A stretch of DNA of 64,000 nt from Cladorhizidae sp. MBARI D1340-BT2 (taxonomy: Eukaryota; Porifera; Demospongiae; Poecilosclerida; Cladorhizidae). Under the pieces are notes generated by a model, which saw nothing but the letters and a program-made list of their open reading frames with translations, searched no databases and was not told the origin of the DNA. This document shows positions 51,101 to 63,633 of this stretch, one piece after another (the stretch's first letter is position 1; each line of letters opens with the position of its first letter). The stretch covers positions 23,250,341 through 23,314,340 of the forward strand of contig JAQNBH010000011.1 of assembly GCA_028752905.1 (NCBI GenBank), read 5' to 3'. Position numbers and translations under genes: made by a program.

Positions 51101-54100
51101 TCTGGTGTGTATCAAGCTATGAACACTGTTGTGTTGCAAGACATGAACTCTGGTGTGTAGCAGTCATGAACTCTCTATCAAGCCATGAAGTCAGGCGTCT
51201 CAAGCCATGAACTCTGGTGTGTTTCAAGCCATAAACTCTGGTGTACTTCAAGCCCTGAACACTGGTGTGTATCAAGCTATTAACTCTGGTGAGCATCAAG
51301 TCATGAACTCTGGTGTGCAACAAGCCATGAACTCTGGTGTGCATCAAGCCATGAACTCTGGTATGGAGTAAGGCATGAACTCTGGTGTGCATCAAGCCAA
51401 TAACTCTGGTGTGTATCAAGCTAAGAATTCTGGTCTGTAGCAAGACATGAACTCTGGTGTGTAGCAGTCATGAACTCTGTATCAAGCCATGAACTCTGGT
51501 GTGTAGCAAACCTTGAACACTGGTATGTTAAGCCTTGAACTCTGGTGTGCAACAAGTCATGATCTCTGGTTTGCATCAAACCATGAACTCAGGTGTGCAT
51601 CAATCTATGAACACTGGCATGCAGCAAGCTATGAACTCTGATGTGTATCAAGCTATGTATGAACTATGATGTGTAGCAAGACATGAACTCTGGTGTATAT
51701 CAGTCATTAACTCTGTATCAAGCCATGAACACTGGTGTCTTAAGCCATGAACTCTGGAGTGTGTCAAGCCATGAACTCTGGTGTGCATCAAGCCATGAAC
51801 TCTGGTGTGCATCAAGCCATGAACTCTGGTCTGTATCAAGCTATATGAACTCTGGTGTGTAGCAAAACATGAATTCTAGTGTGTATCAAGCTATGAACTC
51901 CAGTCTCTATCAAGCTATATGAATTCTGGTGTGTAGCAAGACATGAACTCTGGTGTGCATCAAGCCATGAACTCTGGAGGGTATCAAGCTATGAACTCTG
52001 GTCTGTATCAAGCTATTAACTCGGGTGTGTAGCAAGTTATGAGGTCTTGTGTGTAGCAGTCATGAACTCTGTATCAAGCCATGAAGTTTGCGTCTCAAGC
52101 CATGAACTCTGGTGTGTTTCAAGCCATGAACTCTGGTGTGCATCAAGCCATGAACTCTGGTGTGTATCAAGCTATTAACTCTGGTGTGCAACAACCTATG
52201 AACTCTGGTGTGCATCAAGCCATGAACTCTGATATGCATCAAGCCATGAACTCTGGTGTGGAACAAGCCATTAACTCTAGTGTACATCAAGCTATGAACA
52301 CTGGAATGCAGCAAGCTATGAACTCTGATGTGTATCAAGCTATGAAATCTGGTTTGTAGCTAGACATGAACACTGGTGTGCAGCAAGCCATACATTCTGG
52401 TATGCTTCAAGCCATGAAATTTGGTGTGCATCAAGCGAAGAACTCTGGTGGGTATGAAGCTATGAACTCTGGTGTTTAGCAAGCTATGAACTCTGGCGTG
52501 TAGCAAGCCATTAACTCTGGCATGCATCAAGCCATGAACTCAGGTGTGTATCAAGCTATGATCTCTGGGGTGTAGCAAAACATGAACTCTGATGTGTAGC
52601 AAGAAATGAATTCTGGTGTGTAGCAGTCTCATGAACCCTGTTTCAAGCCATGAACTCTGGTGTCTCAAGCCATGAACTCTGGTGTGTGTCAAGCCATGAA
52701 CTCTGGTGTGCATCAAGCCATGAACTATGGTGTGCATCAAGCCATGAACTCTGTTGCACATCAAGCCATGCACTCTGGTGTGCATCAACCCATGAACTCT
52801 GGTGTGCATCACCAATGAACTCTGGTTTGCATCAAGCCGTGAACTTTGGTGTGCATCAAGTCATGAACTCTGTTGGGTATCAAGGCAAGAACTCTGGTGT
52901 GTAGCAAGCCATGAACTCTGGCATGCATCAAGGCATTAACTCTGGTGTGTATCAATGTGTGTATGAGAACATGTACTCTCGAGTGTAGCAGTCATGAACT
53001 CTGTATCCAGCCATGCACTCAGGTTTGCAGCAAGCCATGAATGCTAGTGTGTTAAGCCATGTACTCTGGTGTGTGTACCAAGCCATGAACTCTGGTATGC
53101 ATCAAGCCATGAACTCTGGTTTGCAACAAGCCATGAACTCTGGTGTGCATCAAGCCATGAACTCATGTGTACATCAAGCTTGCATGCAGCAAGCTATGAA
53201 CTCTGATGTGCATCAAGCTATGAACTCTGGTGTGTAGTAAGACATGAATTCTGGCATACAGCAAGCCATGAACTCCGGGGTGCATCAAGCCATGAACTCT
53301 GGTGTGTATCAAGCTATAGACTCTAGTGTGTAGCAACACATGAACTCTGATTTATAGCAGACATGAACTCTGTTCTGTATCAAGCCATAAAATCTGGTGT
53401 CTCAAGCCATGAACTCTGGTATGTATCAAGCCTTGAACTCTGGTGTGCATCAAGCCATGAAATTTAGTTTGCATCAAGGAATGAACTCTGGTGTGCATCA
53501 AGCCATGAACTCTGGTGTGCATCAAGCCATGAACTCTTGTCTGCATCAAGCCATGAATTCTGGTGTGCATCAAGCCATTAACTCAGGTGTGCATCAAACC
53601 ATCAACTTTGATGTGCAACAAGCCAAGAACTCTGGTGTGTATCAGGCTATGAACTCTGGTGTGTAGCAAGACATGCACTCTGGTGTATATCAGTCATGAA
53701 CTCTGTATCAAGCCATGAACTCTGATGTCTTAAGGCTTAAGCCATGAACTCTGGAGTGTGTCAAGCCATAAACTCTTGTGCGCATCAAGCTATGAACTCT
53801 GGTCTGTATCAAGCTATATGAACTCTGGTGTGTAGCAAAACATAAATTCTGGTGTGTATCAAGCTATAAACTCCATTGTCTAACAAGCTATATGAATTCT
53901 GGTGTGTAGCAAGACATGAACTCTGGTGTGCATCAAGCCATGAACTCTGGCGGGAATCAAGCTATGAATTCTGGTCTGTATCAAGCAATGAACTCAGGTG
54001 TGTAGCAAGTTATGAGGTCTGGTGTGTAGCAGTCATGAACTCTGTATTAAGCCATGAACTCTGGTGTCTCAAGCCATGAACTCTGGTGTGCAGCAAGCCA

Positions 54101-57100
54101 TAAACTCTGGTGTGCATCAAGCCATGAACTTCGGTGTGCATCAAGCCATGAACTCTGGTGGGTATGAAGCTATGAACTCTGTTGTGTAGCAAACCATGAA
54201 CACAGGCATGCAGCAAGCCATGAACTCTGGCATGCACAAGCCATGAACTCTGGTATGTATCAAGCTATTAACTCTGGGGTGTAGCAAGACATGAAATTTG
54301 GCGTACAGCAAGCCATGAACTCCGGGGTGCATCAAGCTATGAAATCTGGTGTGCAGCAAGCCATGAACTCTGGCATGCACAAGTCATGAACTCTGGTATG
54401 TATCAAGCTATTAACTCTGGGGTGTAGCAAGACATGAAATTTGGCGTACAGCAAGCCATGAACTCCGGGGTGCATCAATCTATGAAATCTGGTGTGTATC
54501 AAGCTATGAACTCTGGTGTGCAGCAAGAGATGAATTCTGGTGTGTTGCCTTCATGAAGTCTATAACTAGCCATGAACTATAAATGTCTCAAGCCATTAAC
54601 TCTGGTGTGCATCAAGCCTTGAACTTTGGTGTGCATCGAGCAAAGAACGATGATGTGCATGAAGCCATGAACTCTGGTGTAGTTCAAGCCATGAACTCTG
54701 GTGTGCATCAAGCCATGAACTCTGGTTTGCATCAAGCCATGAACTCTGGTGTGCATCAAGCCATAAATTTTGGTGTGCATCAAGCTATGAACTCTGGAGG
54801 GTAGCAAGCCTTGAACTCTGGAATGGAGCAAGCCATGAACTCTGGCATGTATCAAGCCATGAACTCTGGTGTGTATCAAGCTATGAACTGTTGTGTTGCA
54901 AGACTTGAACTCTGGTGTGTAGCAGTCATGAACTCTCTATCAAGCCATGAAGTCAGGCGTCTCAAGCCATGAACTCTGGTGTGTTTCAAGCCATGAACTC
55001 TGGTGTGCTTCAAGCCATGAACACTGGTGTGTATCAAGCTATTGAACTCCGGGGTGCATCAAGCTATGAAATCTGGTGTGCAGCAAGCCATGAACTCTGG
55101 CATGCACAAGCCATGAACTCTGGTGTGTATCAAGATATTAACTCTGGGGTGTAGCAAGACATGAAATTTGGCGTACAGCAAGTCATGAACTCTGGGGTGC
55201 ATCAAGCTATGAAATCTGGTGTGTATCAAGCTATGAACTCCGGTGTGCAGCAAGAGATGAATTCTGGTGTGTTGCCTTCATGAAGTCTATAACTAGCCAT
55301 GAACTATAAATGTCTCAAGCCATGAACTCTGGTGTGCATCAAGCCATGAACTTTGGTGTGCATCGAGCTAAGAACGATGATGTGCATGAAGCCATGAACT
55401 CTGGTGTAGTTCAAGCCATGAACTCTGGTGTGCATCAAGCCATGAACTCTGGTTTGCATCAAGCCATGAACTCTGGTGTGCATCAAGCCATAAATTTTGG
55501 TGTGCATCAAGCTATGAAGTCTGGTAGGTAGCAAGCCTTGAACTCTGGAATGGAGCAAGCCATGAACTCTGGCATGTATCAAGCCATGAACTCTGGTGTG
55601 TATCAAGCTATGAACAATGTTGTGTTGCAAGACATGAACTCTGGTGTGTAGCAGTCATGAACTCTCTATCAAGCCATGAAGTCAGGCGTCTCAAGCCATG
55701 AACTCTGGTGTGTTTCAAGCCATGAACTCTGGTGTGCTTCAAGCCCTGAACACTGGAGTGTATCAAGCTATTAACTCTGGTGAGCATCAAGTCATGAACT
55801 CTGGTGTGCAATAAGCCATGAACTCTGGTGTGCATCAAGCCATGAACTCTGGTATGTAGTAAGGCATTAACTCTGGTGTGCATCAAGCCAGTAACTCTGG
55901 TGTGTATCAAGCTAAGAATTCTGGTCTGAACCAAGACATGAACTCTGGTGTGTAGCAGTCATGAACTCTGTATCAAGCCATGAACTCTGGTGTGTAGCAA
56001 ACCTTGAACACTGGTATGTTAAGCCTTGAACTCTGGTGTGCAACAAGTCATGATCTCTGGTGTGCATCAAACCATGAACTCAGGTGTGCATCAAGCTATG
56101 AACACTGGCATGCAGCAAGCTATGAACTCTGATGTGTATCAAGCTATGTATGAACTATGATGTGTAGCAAGACATGAATTCTGGTGTATATCAGTCATTA
56201 ACTCTGTATCAAGCCATGAACACTGGTGTCTTAAGCCATGAACTCTGGAGTGTGTCAAGCCATGAATTCTGGTGTGCATCAAGCCATGAACTCTGGTGTG
56301 CATCAAGCCATGAACTCTGGTCTGTATCAAGCTATATGAACTCTGGTGTGTAGCAAAACATGAATTCTAGTGTGTATCAAGCTATGAACTCCAGTCTCTA
56401 TCAAGCTATATGAATTCTGGTGTGTAGCAAGACATGAACTCTGGTGTGCATCAAGCCATGAACTCTGGAGGGTATCAAGCTATGAACTCTGGTCTGTATC
56501 AAGCTATCAACTCGGGTGTGTAGCAAGTTATGAGGTCTTGTGTGTAGCAGTCATGAACTCTGTATCAAGCCATGAAGTCTGGCATCTCAAGCCATGAACT
56601 CTGGTGTGTTTCAAGCCAAGAACTCTGGTGTGCATCAAGCCATGAACTCTGGTGTGTATCAAGCTATTAACTCTGGTGTGCAACAACCTATGAACTCTGG
56701 TGTGCATCAAGCCATGAACTCTGATATGCATCAAGCCATGAACTCTGGTGTGGAACAAGCCATTAACTCTAGTGTGCATCAAGCCATGAACACAGGTGTA
56801 CATCAAGCTATGAACACTGGAATGCAGCAAGCTATGAACTCTGATGTGTATCAAGCTATGAAATCTGGTGTGTAGCTAGACATGAACTCTGGTGTGCAGC
56901 AAGCCATAAATTCTGGTATGCTTCAAGCCATGAAATTTGGTGTGCATCAAGCCAAGAACTCTGGTGGGTATGAAGCTATGAACTCTGGTGTTTAGCAAGC
57001 CATGAACTCTGGCGTGCAGCAAGCCATTAACCCTGGCATGCATCAAGCCATGAACTCAGATGTGTATCAAGCTATGAACTCTGGGGTGTAGCAAAACATG

Positions 57101-57580
57101 AACTCTGATGTGTAGCAAGAAATGAATTCTGGTGTGTAGCAGTCTCATGAACCCTGTTTCAAGCCATGAACTCTGGTGTCTCAAGCCATGAACTCTGGTG
57201 TGTGTCAAGCCATGAACTCTGGTGTGCATCAAGCCATGAACTATGGTGTGCATCAAGCCATGAACTCTGTTGCACATCAAGCCATGCACTCTGGTGTCCA
57301 TCAACCCATGAACTCTGGTGTGCATCACCAATGAACTCTGGTTTGCATCAAGCCGTGAACTTTGGTGTGCATCAAGTCATGAACTCTGGTGGGTATCAAG
57401 CCAAGAACTCTGGTGTGTAGCAAGCCATGAACTCTGGCATGCATCAAGGCATTAACTCTGGTGTGTATCAATGTGTGTATGAGAACATGTACTCTCGAGT
57501 GTAGCAGTCATGAACTCTGTATCCAGCCATGAACTCAGGTTTGCAGCAAGCCATTAATTCCTAGTGTGTTAAGCCATCAA
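48170..57580 (+). repeat. Tandem pair of 4.5-kb supermonomers lacking L-M
   Basis: Copy 1 (about 48170-52660) and copy 2 (about 52661-57170) hold E-F-G-H-I-J-A-J-A-B-C-D at a constant offset of 4,491 bp for most of their length (F 48522/53013, G 48861/53352, A 50086/54577, C 51648/56139). The offset shifts by about 24 bp in D and E. D joins directly to E with no L or M in these copies. A partial third E-F follows to about 57580. Confidence 0.85.
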
Positions 57581-60500
57581 CTCTGGTGTGTACCAAGCCA
57601 TGAACTCTGGTATGCATCAAGCCATGAACTCTGGTTTGCAACAAGCCATGAACTCTGGTGTGCATCAAGCCATGAACTCATGTGTACATCAAGCCATGAA
57701 TTCTGGTGTGCATCAAGCCATTAACTCAGGTGTGCATCAAGCCATCAACTTTGATGTTCAACAAGCCAAGAACTCTGGTGTGTATCAAGCTATGAACTCT
57801 GGTGTGTAGCAAGACATGCACTCTGGTGTATGTCATGAACTCTTTATCAAGCCATGAACTCTGATGTCTTAAGGCTTAAGCCATGAACTCTGGAGTGTGT
57901 CAAGCCATAAACTCTTGTATGCATCAAGCTATGAACTCTGGTCTGTATCAAGCTATATGAACTCTGGTGTGTAGCAAAACATAAATTCTGGTGTGTATCA
58001 AGCTATAAACTCCATTGTCTAACAAGCTATATGAATTCTGGTGTGTAGCAAGACATGAACTCTGGTGTGCATGAACTCAGGTGTGTAGCAAGTTATGAGG
58101 TCTGGTGTGTAGCAGTCATGAACTCTGTATTAAGCCATGAACTCTGGTGTCTCAAACCATGAACTCTGGTCTGCAGCAAGCCATAAACTCTGGTGTGCAG
58201 CAAGCCATGAACTCTGGCATGCACAAGCCATGAACTCTGGTGTGTATCAAGCTATTAACTCTGGGGTGTAACAAGACATGAAATTTGGCGTACAGCAAGC
58301 CATGAACTCCGGGGTGCATCAAGCTATGAAATCTGGTGTGTATCAAGCTATGAACTCTTGTGTGGAGCAAGAGATGAATTCTGGTGTGTTGCCTTCATGA
58401 AGTCTATAACTAGCCATGAACTATAAATGTCTCAAGCCATGAACTCTGGTATGCATCAAGCCATGAACTTTGGTGTGCATCGAGCTAAGAACGATGATGT
58501 GCATGAAGCCATGAACTCTGGTGTAGTTCATGCCATGAACTCTGGTGTGCATCAAGCCATGAACTCTGGTTTGCATCAAGCCATGAACTCTGGTGTGCAT
58601 CAAGCCATAAATTTTGGTGTGCATCAAGCTATGAACTCTGGTGGGTAGCAAGCCTTGAACTCTGGAATGGAGCAAGCCATGAACTCTGGCATGTATCTAG
58701 CCATGAACTCTGGTGTATATCAAGCTATGAACACTGTTGTGTTGCAAGACATGAACTCTGGTGTGTAACAGTCATGAACTCTCTATCAAGCCATGAAGTC
58801 AGGCGTCTCAAGCCATGAACTCTGGTGTGTTTCAAGCCATGAACTCTGGTGTGCAACAAGCCATGAACTCTGGTGTGCATCAAGCCATAAACTCTGGTAT
58901 GTAGTAAGGCATGAACTCTGGTGTGCATCAAGCCAGTAACTCTGGTGTGTATCAAGCTAAGAATTCTGGTCTGTAGCAAGACATGAACTCTGGTGTGTAG
59001 CAACCTTTTAACACTGGTATGTTAAGCCTTGAACTCTGGTGTGCAACAAGTCATGATCTCTGGTGTGCATCAAACCATGAACTCAGGTGTGCATCAAGCT
59101 ATGAACACTGGCATGCAGCAAGCTATGAACTCTGATGTGTATCAAGCTATGTATGAACTATGATGTATAGCAAGACATGAACTCTGGTGTATATCAGTCA
59201 TTAACTCTGTATCAAGCCATGAACACTGGTGCCTTAAGCCATGAACTCTGGAGTGTGTCAAGCCATGAACTCTGGTGTGCATCAAGCCATGAACTCTGGT
59301 GTGCATCAAGCCATGAACTCTGGTCTGTATCAAGCTATATGAACTCTGGTGTGTAGCAAAACATGAATTCTAGTGTGTATCAAGCTATGAACTCCAGTCT
59401 CTATCAAGCTATATGAATTCTGGTGTGTAGCAATACATGAACTCTGGTGTGCATCAAGCCATGAACTCTGGCGGGTATCAAGCTATGAACTCTGGTCTGT
59501 ATCAAGCTATCAACTGGGATGTGTAGTAAGTTATGAGGTCTTGTGTGTAGCAGTCATGAACTCTGTATCAATCCATGAAGTATGGTGTCTCAAGCCATGA
59601 ACTCTGGTGTATTTCAAGCCATGAACTCTGGTGTGCATCAAGCCATGAACTCTGGTGTGTATCAAGCTATTAACTCTGGTGTGCATCAACCTATGAACTC
59701 TGGTGTGCATCAAGCCATGAACTCTGGTGTGCATCAAGCCATGAACTCTGGTGTGAAGCAAGCCATGAACTCTGGCGTGTATCAAGCTATGAATTCTTGT
59801 CTGTAGCAACACATGAACTCTGGTGTGTAGCAGTTATGAACTCCATATCAGACAATGAAATCTAGTGTGCAGCAAGCCTTGAACACTGGTGTGTTAAGCC
59901 ATGTACTCTGGTGTGTACCAAGCCATGAACTCTGGTTTGCATCAAGCCATGAACTCTGGTGTGCAACAAGCCATGAACTCTGGTTTGCATCAAACCATGA
60001 ACTCAGGTGTGCATTAAGCTATGAACAATGGAATGCATCAAGCTATGAACTCTGGTGTCTATCAAGCTATGTATGAGCTCTGATGTGCATCAAGCCATGA
60101 ACTCTGGTGTGTATCAAGCTATTAACTCTAGTGTGTAGCAAGGCATGAATTCTGGTGTGTACGAGTCATGAATTCTTTATCAAGCCATGAACTCTGGTGG
60201 CTCGAGCCATGAACTCTGGTATGTGTCAAGCCATGAACTCTGGTGTGCATCAAGCCATGAACTTTGGTTTGCATCGAGCCATGAACTCTGGTGTGCATCA
60301 AGCCATGAACACTGGTGTGCATCAAGCCATGAACTCTGGTGTGCATCAAGCCATGAACTCTGGTGTGCATCAACCCATGAACTCTAGTGTGCATCAAGCC
60401 ATGAACTCTAGTGTGCATCAAGCCTTGAACTGTGGTGTGTAGTAAGCCATGAACACTGGTGTGCATCAAGACATGTACTTTAGTTTGCATTGAGCAATGA

Positions 60501-63500
60501 ACTCTGGTGTGCATCAAGCCATGAACTCTGGTTTGCATCAAGCCATGAACTCTTGTGTGTATCAAGCCATGAACTCTGGTGTGCATCAAGCCATGAACTC
60601 TGGCTTGCATCAATCCATGAACTTTGGTATGCATCAAGCCATGAACTGTGATGGGTATCAAGCTATGAACTCTGGTGTGTAGCAAGCCATGAACATTGGT
60701 GTGTGTCAAGCCATGAACTCTGGTTTGCATCAAGTCATGAACTCTGGTATGCAGCAAGTCATGAACTATGGTGTGTATCAAGCTATATGAACTCTGGTGT
60801 GTAGCAAAACATGAATTCTGCTGTGTATCAATCAAGCTATGAACTCCAGTCTATATCAAGCTGTATAAATTCTGTTGTGTAGCAAAACATGAACTCTTAT
60901 GTGCATCAAGCCAAGAACTCTGGCGGGTATGAAGATATTCTAGTCTGTATCAAGCTATGAACTCGTGTGTGTATCAAGTTATGAGGTCTGGTGTGTATCA
61001 AGCTATGAACTCTGGGGTGTAGAAAGACATGAACTCTGGTGTACAGCAAGCCATGAACTCCGGGGTGCATCAAGCCATGAAATCTGGTGTGTATCAAGCT
61101 ATGAACTCTGATGTGCAGCAGACATGAACTCTGGTGTTTAGCAGTCATGAACTCTGTAACTAGCCATGAACTATAGGTGTCTAAAGCCATCAACTCTGGT
61201 GTACATCAAGCCATGAACTCTGGTGTGCATCAAGCCATGAACTTTGGTGTGCATAGAGCCATGAACTATGGTGTGCATGAAGCCATGAACTCTGGTGTAC
61301 ATCAAGCCATGAACTCTGGTTTGCATCAAGCCATGAACTCTGGTGTGCATCAAGCCATGAACTCTGGTGTGGAATTCTGGTGTGTTGCCTTCGTGAAGTC
61401 TATAACTAGCCATGAACTATAAATGACTCAAGCCATGAACTCTGGTGTACATCAAGCCATGAACTCTGGTGTGCATCAAGCCATGAACTTTGGTGTGCAT
61501 CGAGCTAAGAACGATGATGTGCATGAAGCCATGAACTCTGGTATAGTTCAAGCCATGAACTCTGGTGTGCATCAAGCCATGAACTCTGGTTTGCATCAAG
61601 CCATGAACTCTGGTGTTCATCAAGCCATAAATTTTGGTGTGCATCAAGCTATGAACACTGTTGTGTAGCAAGACATGAACTCTGGTGTGTAGCAGTCATG
61701 AACTCTCTATCAAGCCATGAAGTCAGGCGTCTAAAGCCATGAACTCTGGTGTGTTTCAAGCCATGAACTCTGGTGTGCTTCAAGCCATGAACACTGGTGT
61801 GTATCAAGCTATTAACTCTGGTGAGCTTCAAGTCATGAACTCTGGTGTGCAACAAGCCATGAACTCTGGTGTGCATCAATCCATGAACTCTGGTATGTAG
61901 TAAGGCATGAACTCTGGCGTCTGACTCTGGTGTGGGTCAAGCCATGAACTCTGGTGTGCAACAAGCCATGAACTCTATTGTGTATCAAGCTATTAACTCT
62001 GGTTTGCATCAACCGATGTACTCTGGTGTGCATCAAGCCATGAACTATGGTGTGCATAATGCCATGAAATCTGATGTGTAGCAAGCCATAAACTGCGTGC
62101 ATCAAGCCATTAACTCTGGTGTGTATCAAGCTATGAATTCTGGTGTGTAGCAGTCATGAACTGTGTATCAAGCCATGACCACTGATATGCAGCAAACCAT
62201 GAACCCTGGTGTGTAAGCCATGTATTCTGGTGTGTACCAAGCCATGAACTCTGGTATGCATCAAGCCATGAACTCTGGTGTGCAACAAGCCATGAACTCT
62301 AGTGTGCTTCAAGCCATGAACACATGTGTACATCAAGCTATGAACACTGGAATGCAGTAAGATATGAACTCTGATGTGTATCAAGCTATGAAATCTGGTG
62401 TGTAGCATCATGACATGAACTCTGGTGTGCAGCAAGCCATAAACTCTGGTATGCTTCAAGCCATGAAATTTGGTGTGCATCAAGCCAAGAACACTGGTGG
62501 GTATGAAGCTATTAACTCTGGTGTGTAGCAAGCCATGAACTCTGGCGTGCAGCAAGCCATTAACATTGGCATGCATCAAGCCATGAACTCAGGTGTGTAT
62601 CAAGCTATGAACTCTGGGGTGTAGTAAAACATGAACTCTGGTGTGTAGCCAGAAATGAACTCTGGTGTGTAGCAGTCATGAACTCTGTATCAAGCCATGA
62701 ACTCTGGTGTCTCAAGCCATGACCTCTGGTGTGTGTCAAGCCATGAACACTGGTTTGCATCAAGCCATGAAATATAGTGTGCATCAAGCCATGAACTCTG
62801 TTGCACATCAAGCCATGCACTCTGGTGTGCATCAACCCATGAACTCTGGTGTGCATCAACAATGAACTCTGGTGTGCATCAAGCCGTGAATTTGGTGTGC
62901 ATCAAGCCTTGAATTCTGGTGGGTATCAAGCCAAGAACTCTGGTGTGTAGCAAGCCATGAACTCTGACATGCAGCAAGCCATGAACTCTGGCATGCATCA
63001 AGCCGTATACTCTGGTGTATATGAAGCTATAAACTCTTGTGTGTAGCAAGACATGAACTCTGGTCTGTAGCAGTCATGAACTCTTTATCAAGCCATGAAC
63101 TCTGGTGTATCAAGCCATGAACTCTGGTTTGTGTCAAGCCATGATATCTGGTGTGCATCAAGCTATTAACTCGTGTGTGCATCAACCCTTCAACTCTGGG
63201 GTGCATCAAGCCATGAAATCAATTGAGCATCAAGCCATGAACTCTGGCGTGCATCAAGTCATTAAATCTGGTGTGTATCAATGTGTGTATCAGGACATGT
63301 ACTCTGGAGTGTAGCAGTCATGAACTCTGTATCAAGCCAAGAACTCTGGTGTGCAGCAAGCCATGAATGCTGGTGTGTTGAGCCATGTACTCTGGTGTGT
63401 ATCAAGCCATGAACTCTGGTATGCATCAAGCCATGAACTCTGGTTTGCAACAAGCCATGAACTCTGGTGTGCATCAAGCCATGAACTCATGTGTACATCA

Positions 63501-63633
63501 AGCTATGAACAATTGCATGCAGCAAGCTATGAACTCTGATGTGTATAAAGCTATGAACTCTGGTGTGTAGTAAGACATGAATTCTGGCATGCAGCAAGCC
63601 ATGACCTCCGGGGTGCATCAAGCCATGAACTCC
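57581..63633 (+). repeat. 24-bp satellite, distal diverged part of the array
   Basis: F is fused to the end of G near 57690, and H is cut short near 58065 (GTGCATGAACTCAGGTG). The block continues with J (58152), A (58421), a short B (58725), C (59142), D (59531), L (59855) and M (60187). From about 60640 to the end the units carry more private variants: an A-like block (61171), A (61417), B (61649), D/E-like blocks (62150-62862) and an F-like block with the full, undeleted form near 63500. The array ends at 63633 within a unit. Confidence 0.75.

Larger units (their letters stand above)
2515..63633 (+). repeat. 24-bp satellite array with higher-order structure (about 2,400 units)
   Basis: The array consists of a 24-bp unit made of CATCAAGCCATG followed by AACTCTGGTGTG. 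The consensus has exactly six of each base and no CpG. Frequent variants are TATCAAGCT for CATCAAGCC, ACTTTGG, TTTGCATC, and GTGTAGCAAGAC, which introduces a TAG. Because 24 is divisible by three, each stop-free stretch reads as an octapeptide repeat: HQAMNSGV or SSHELWCA on the plus strand and HTRVHGLM on the minus strand. The resulting frames are short (longest 271 codons, minus strand 15271-16086), overlap each other on both strands, and end at repeat variants, so I read none as a gene. The only interruptions are two transposon copies, 6107-7718 and 9873-11484. Arrays of this size with higher-order repeats are typical of pericentromeric, centromeric or subtelomeric heterochromatin, but location cannot be told from this window. 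Confidence 0.97.

Noticed and set aside
2624..63570. Many 60-270 codon open frames with HQAMNSGV, SSHELWCA or HTRVHGLM repeats
   Set aside because: They overlap on both strands and in several frames, end at satellite variants, have no start context or non-repeat domains, and follow simply from a stop-free 24-bp period.
2515..63633. CRISPR-like direct repeat array
   Set aside because: Units are contiguous with no unique spacers, the context is eukaryotic, and no cas-like gene is present.
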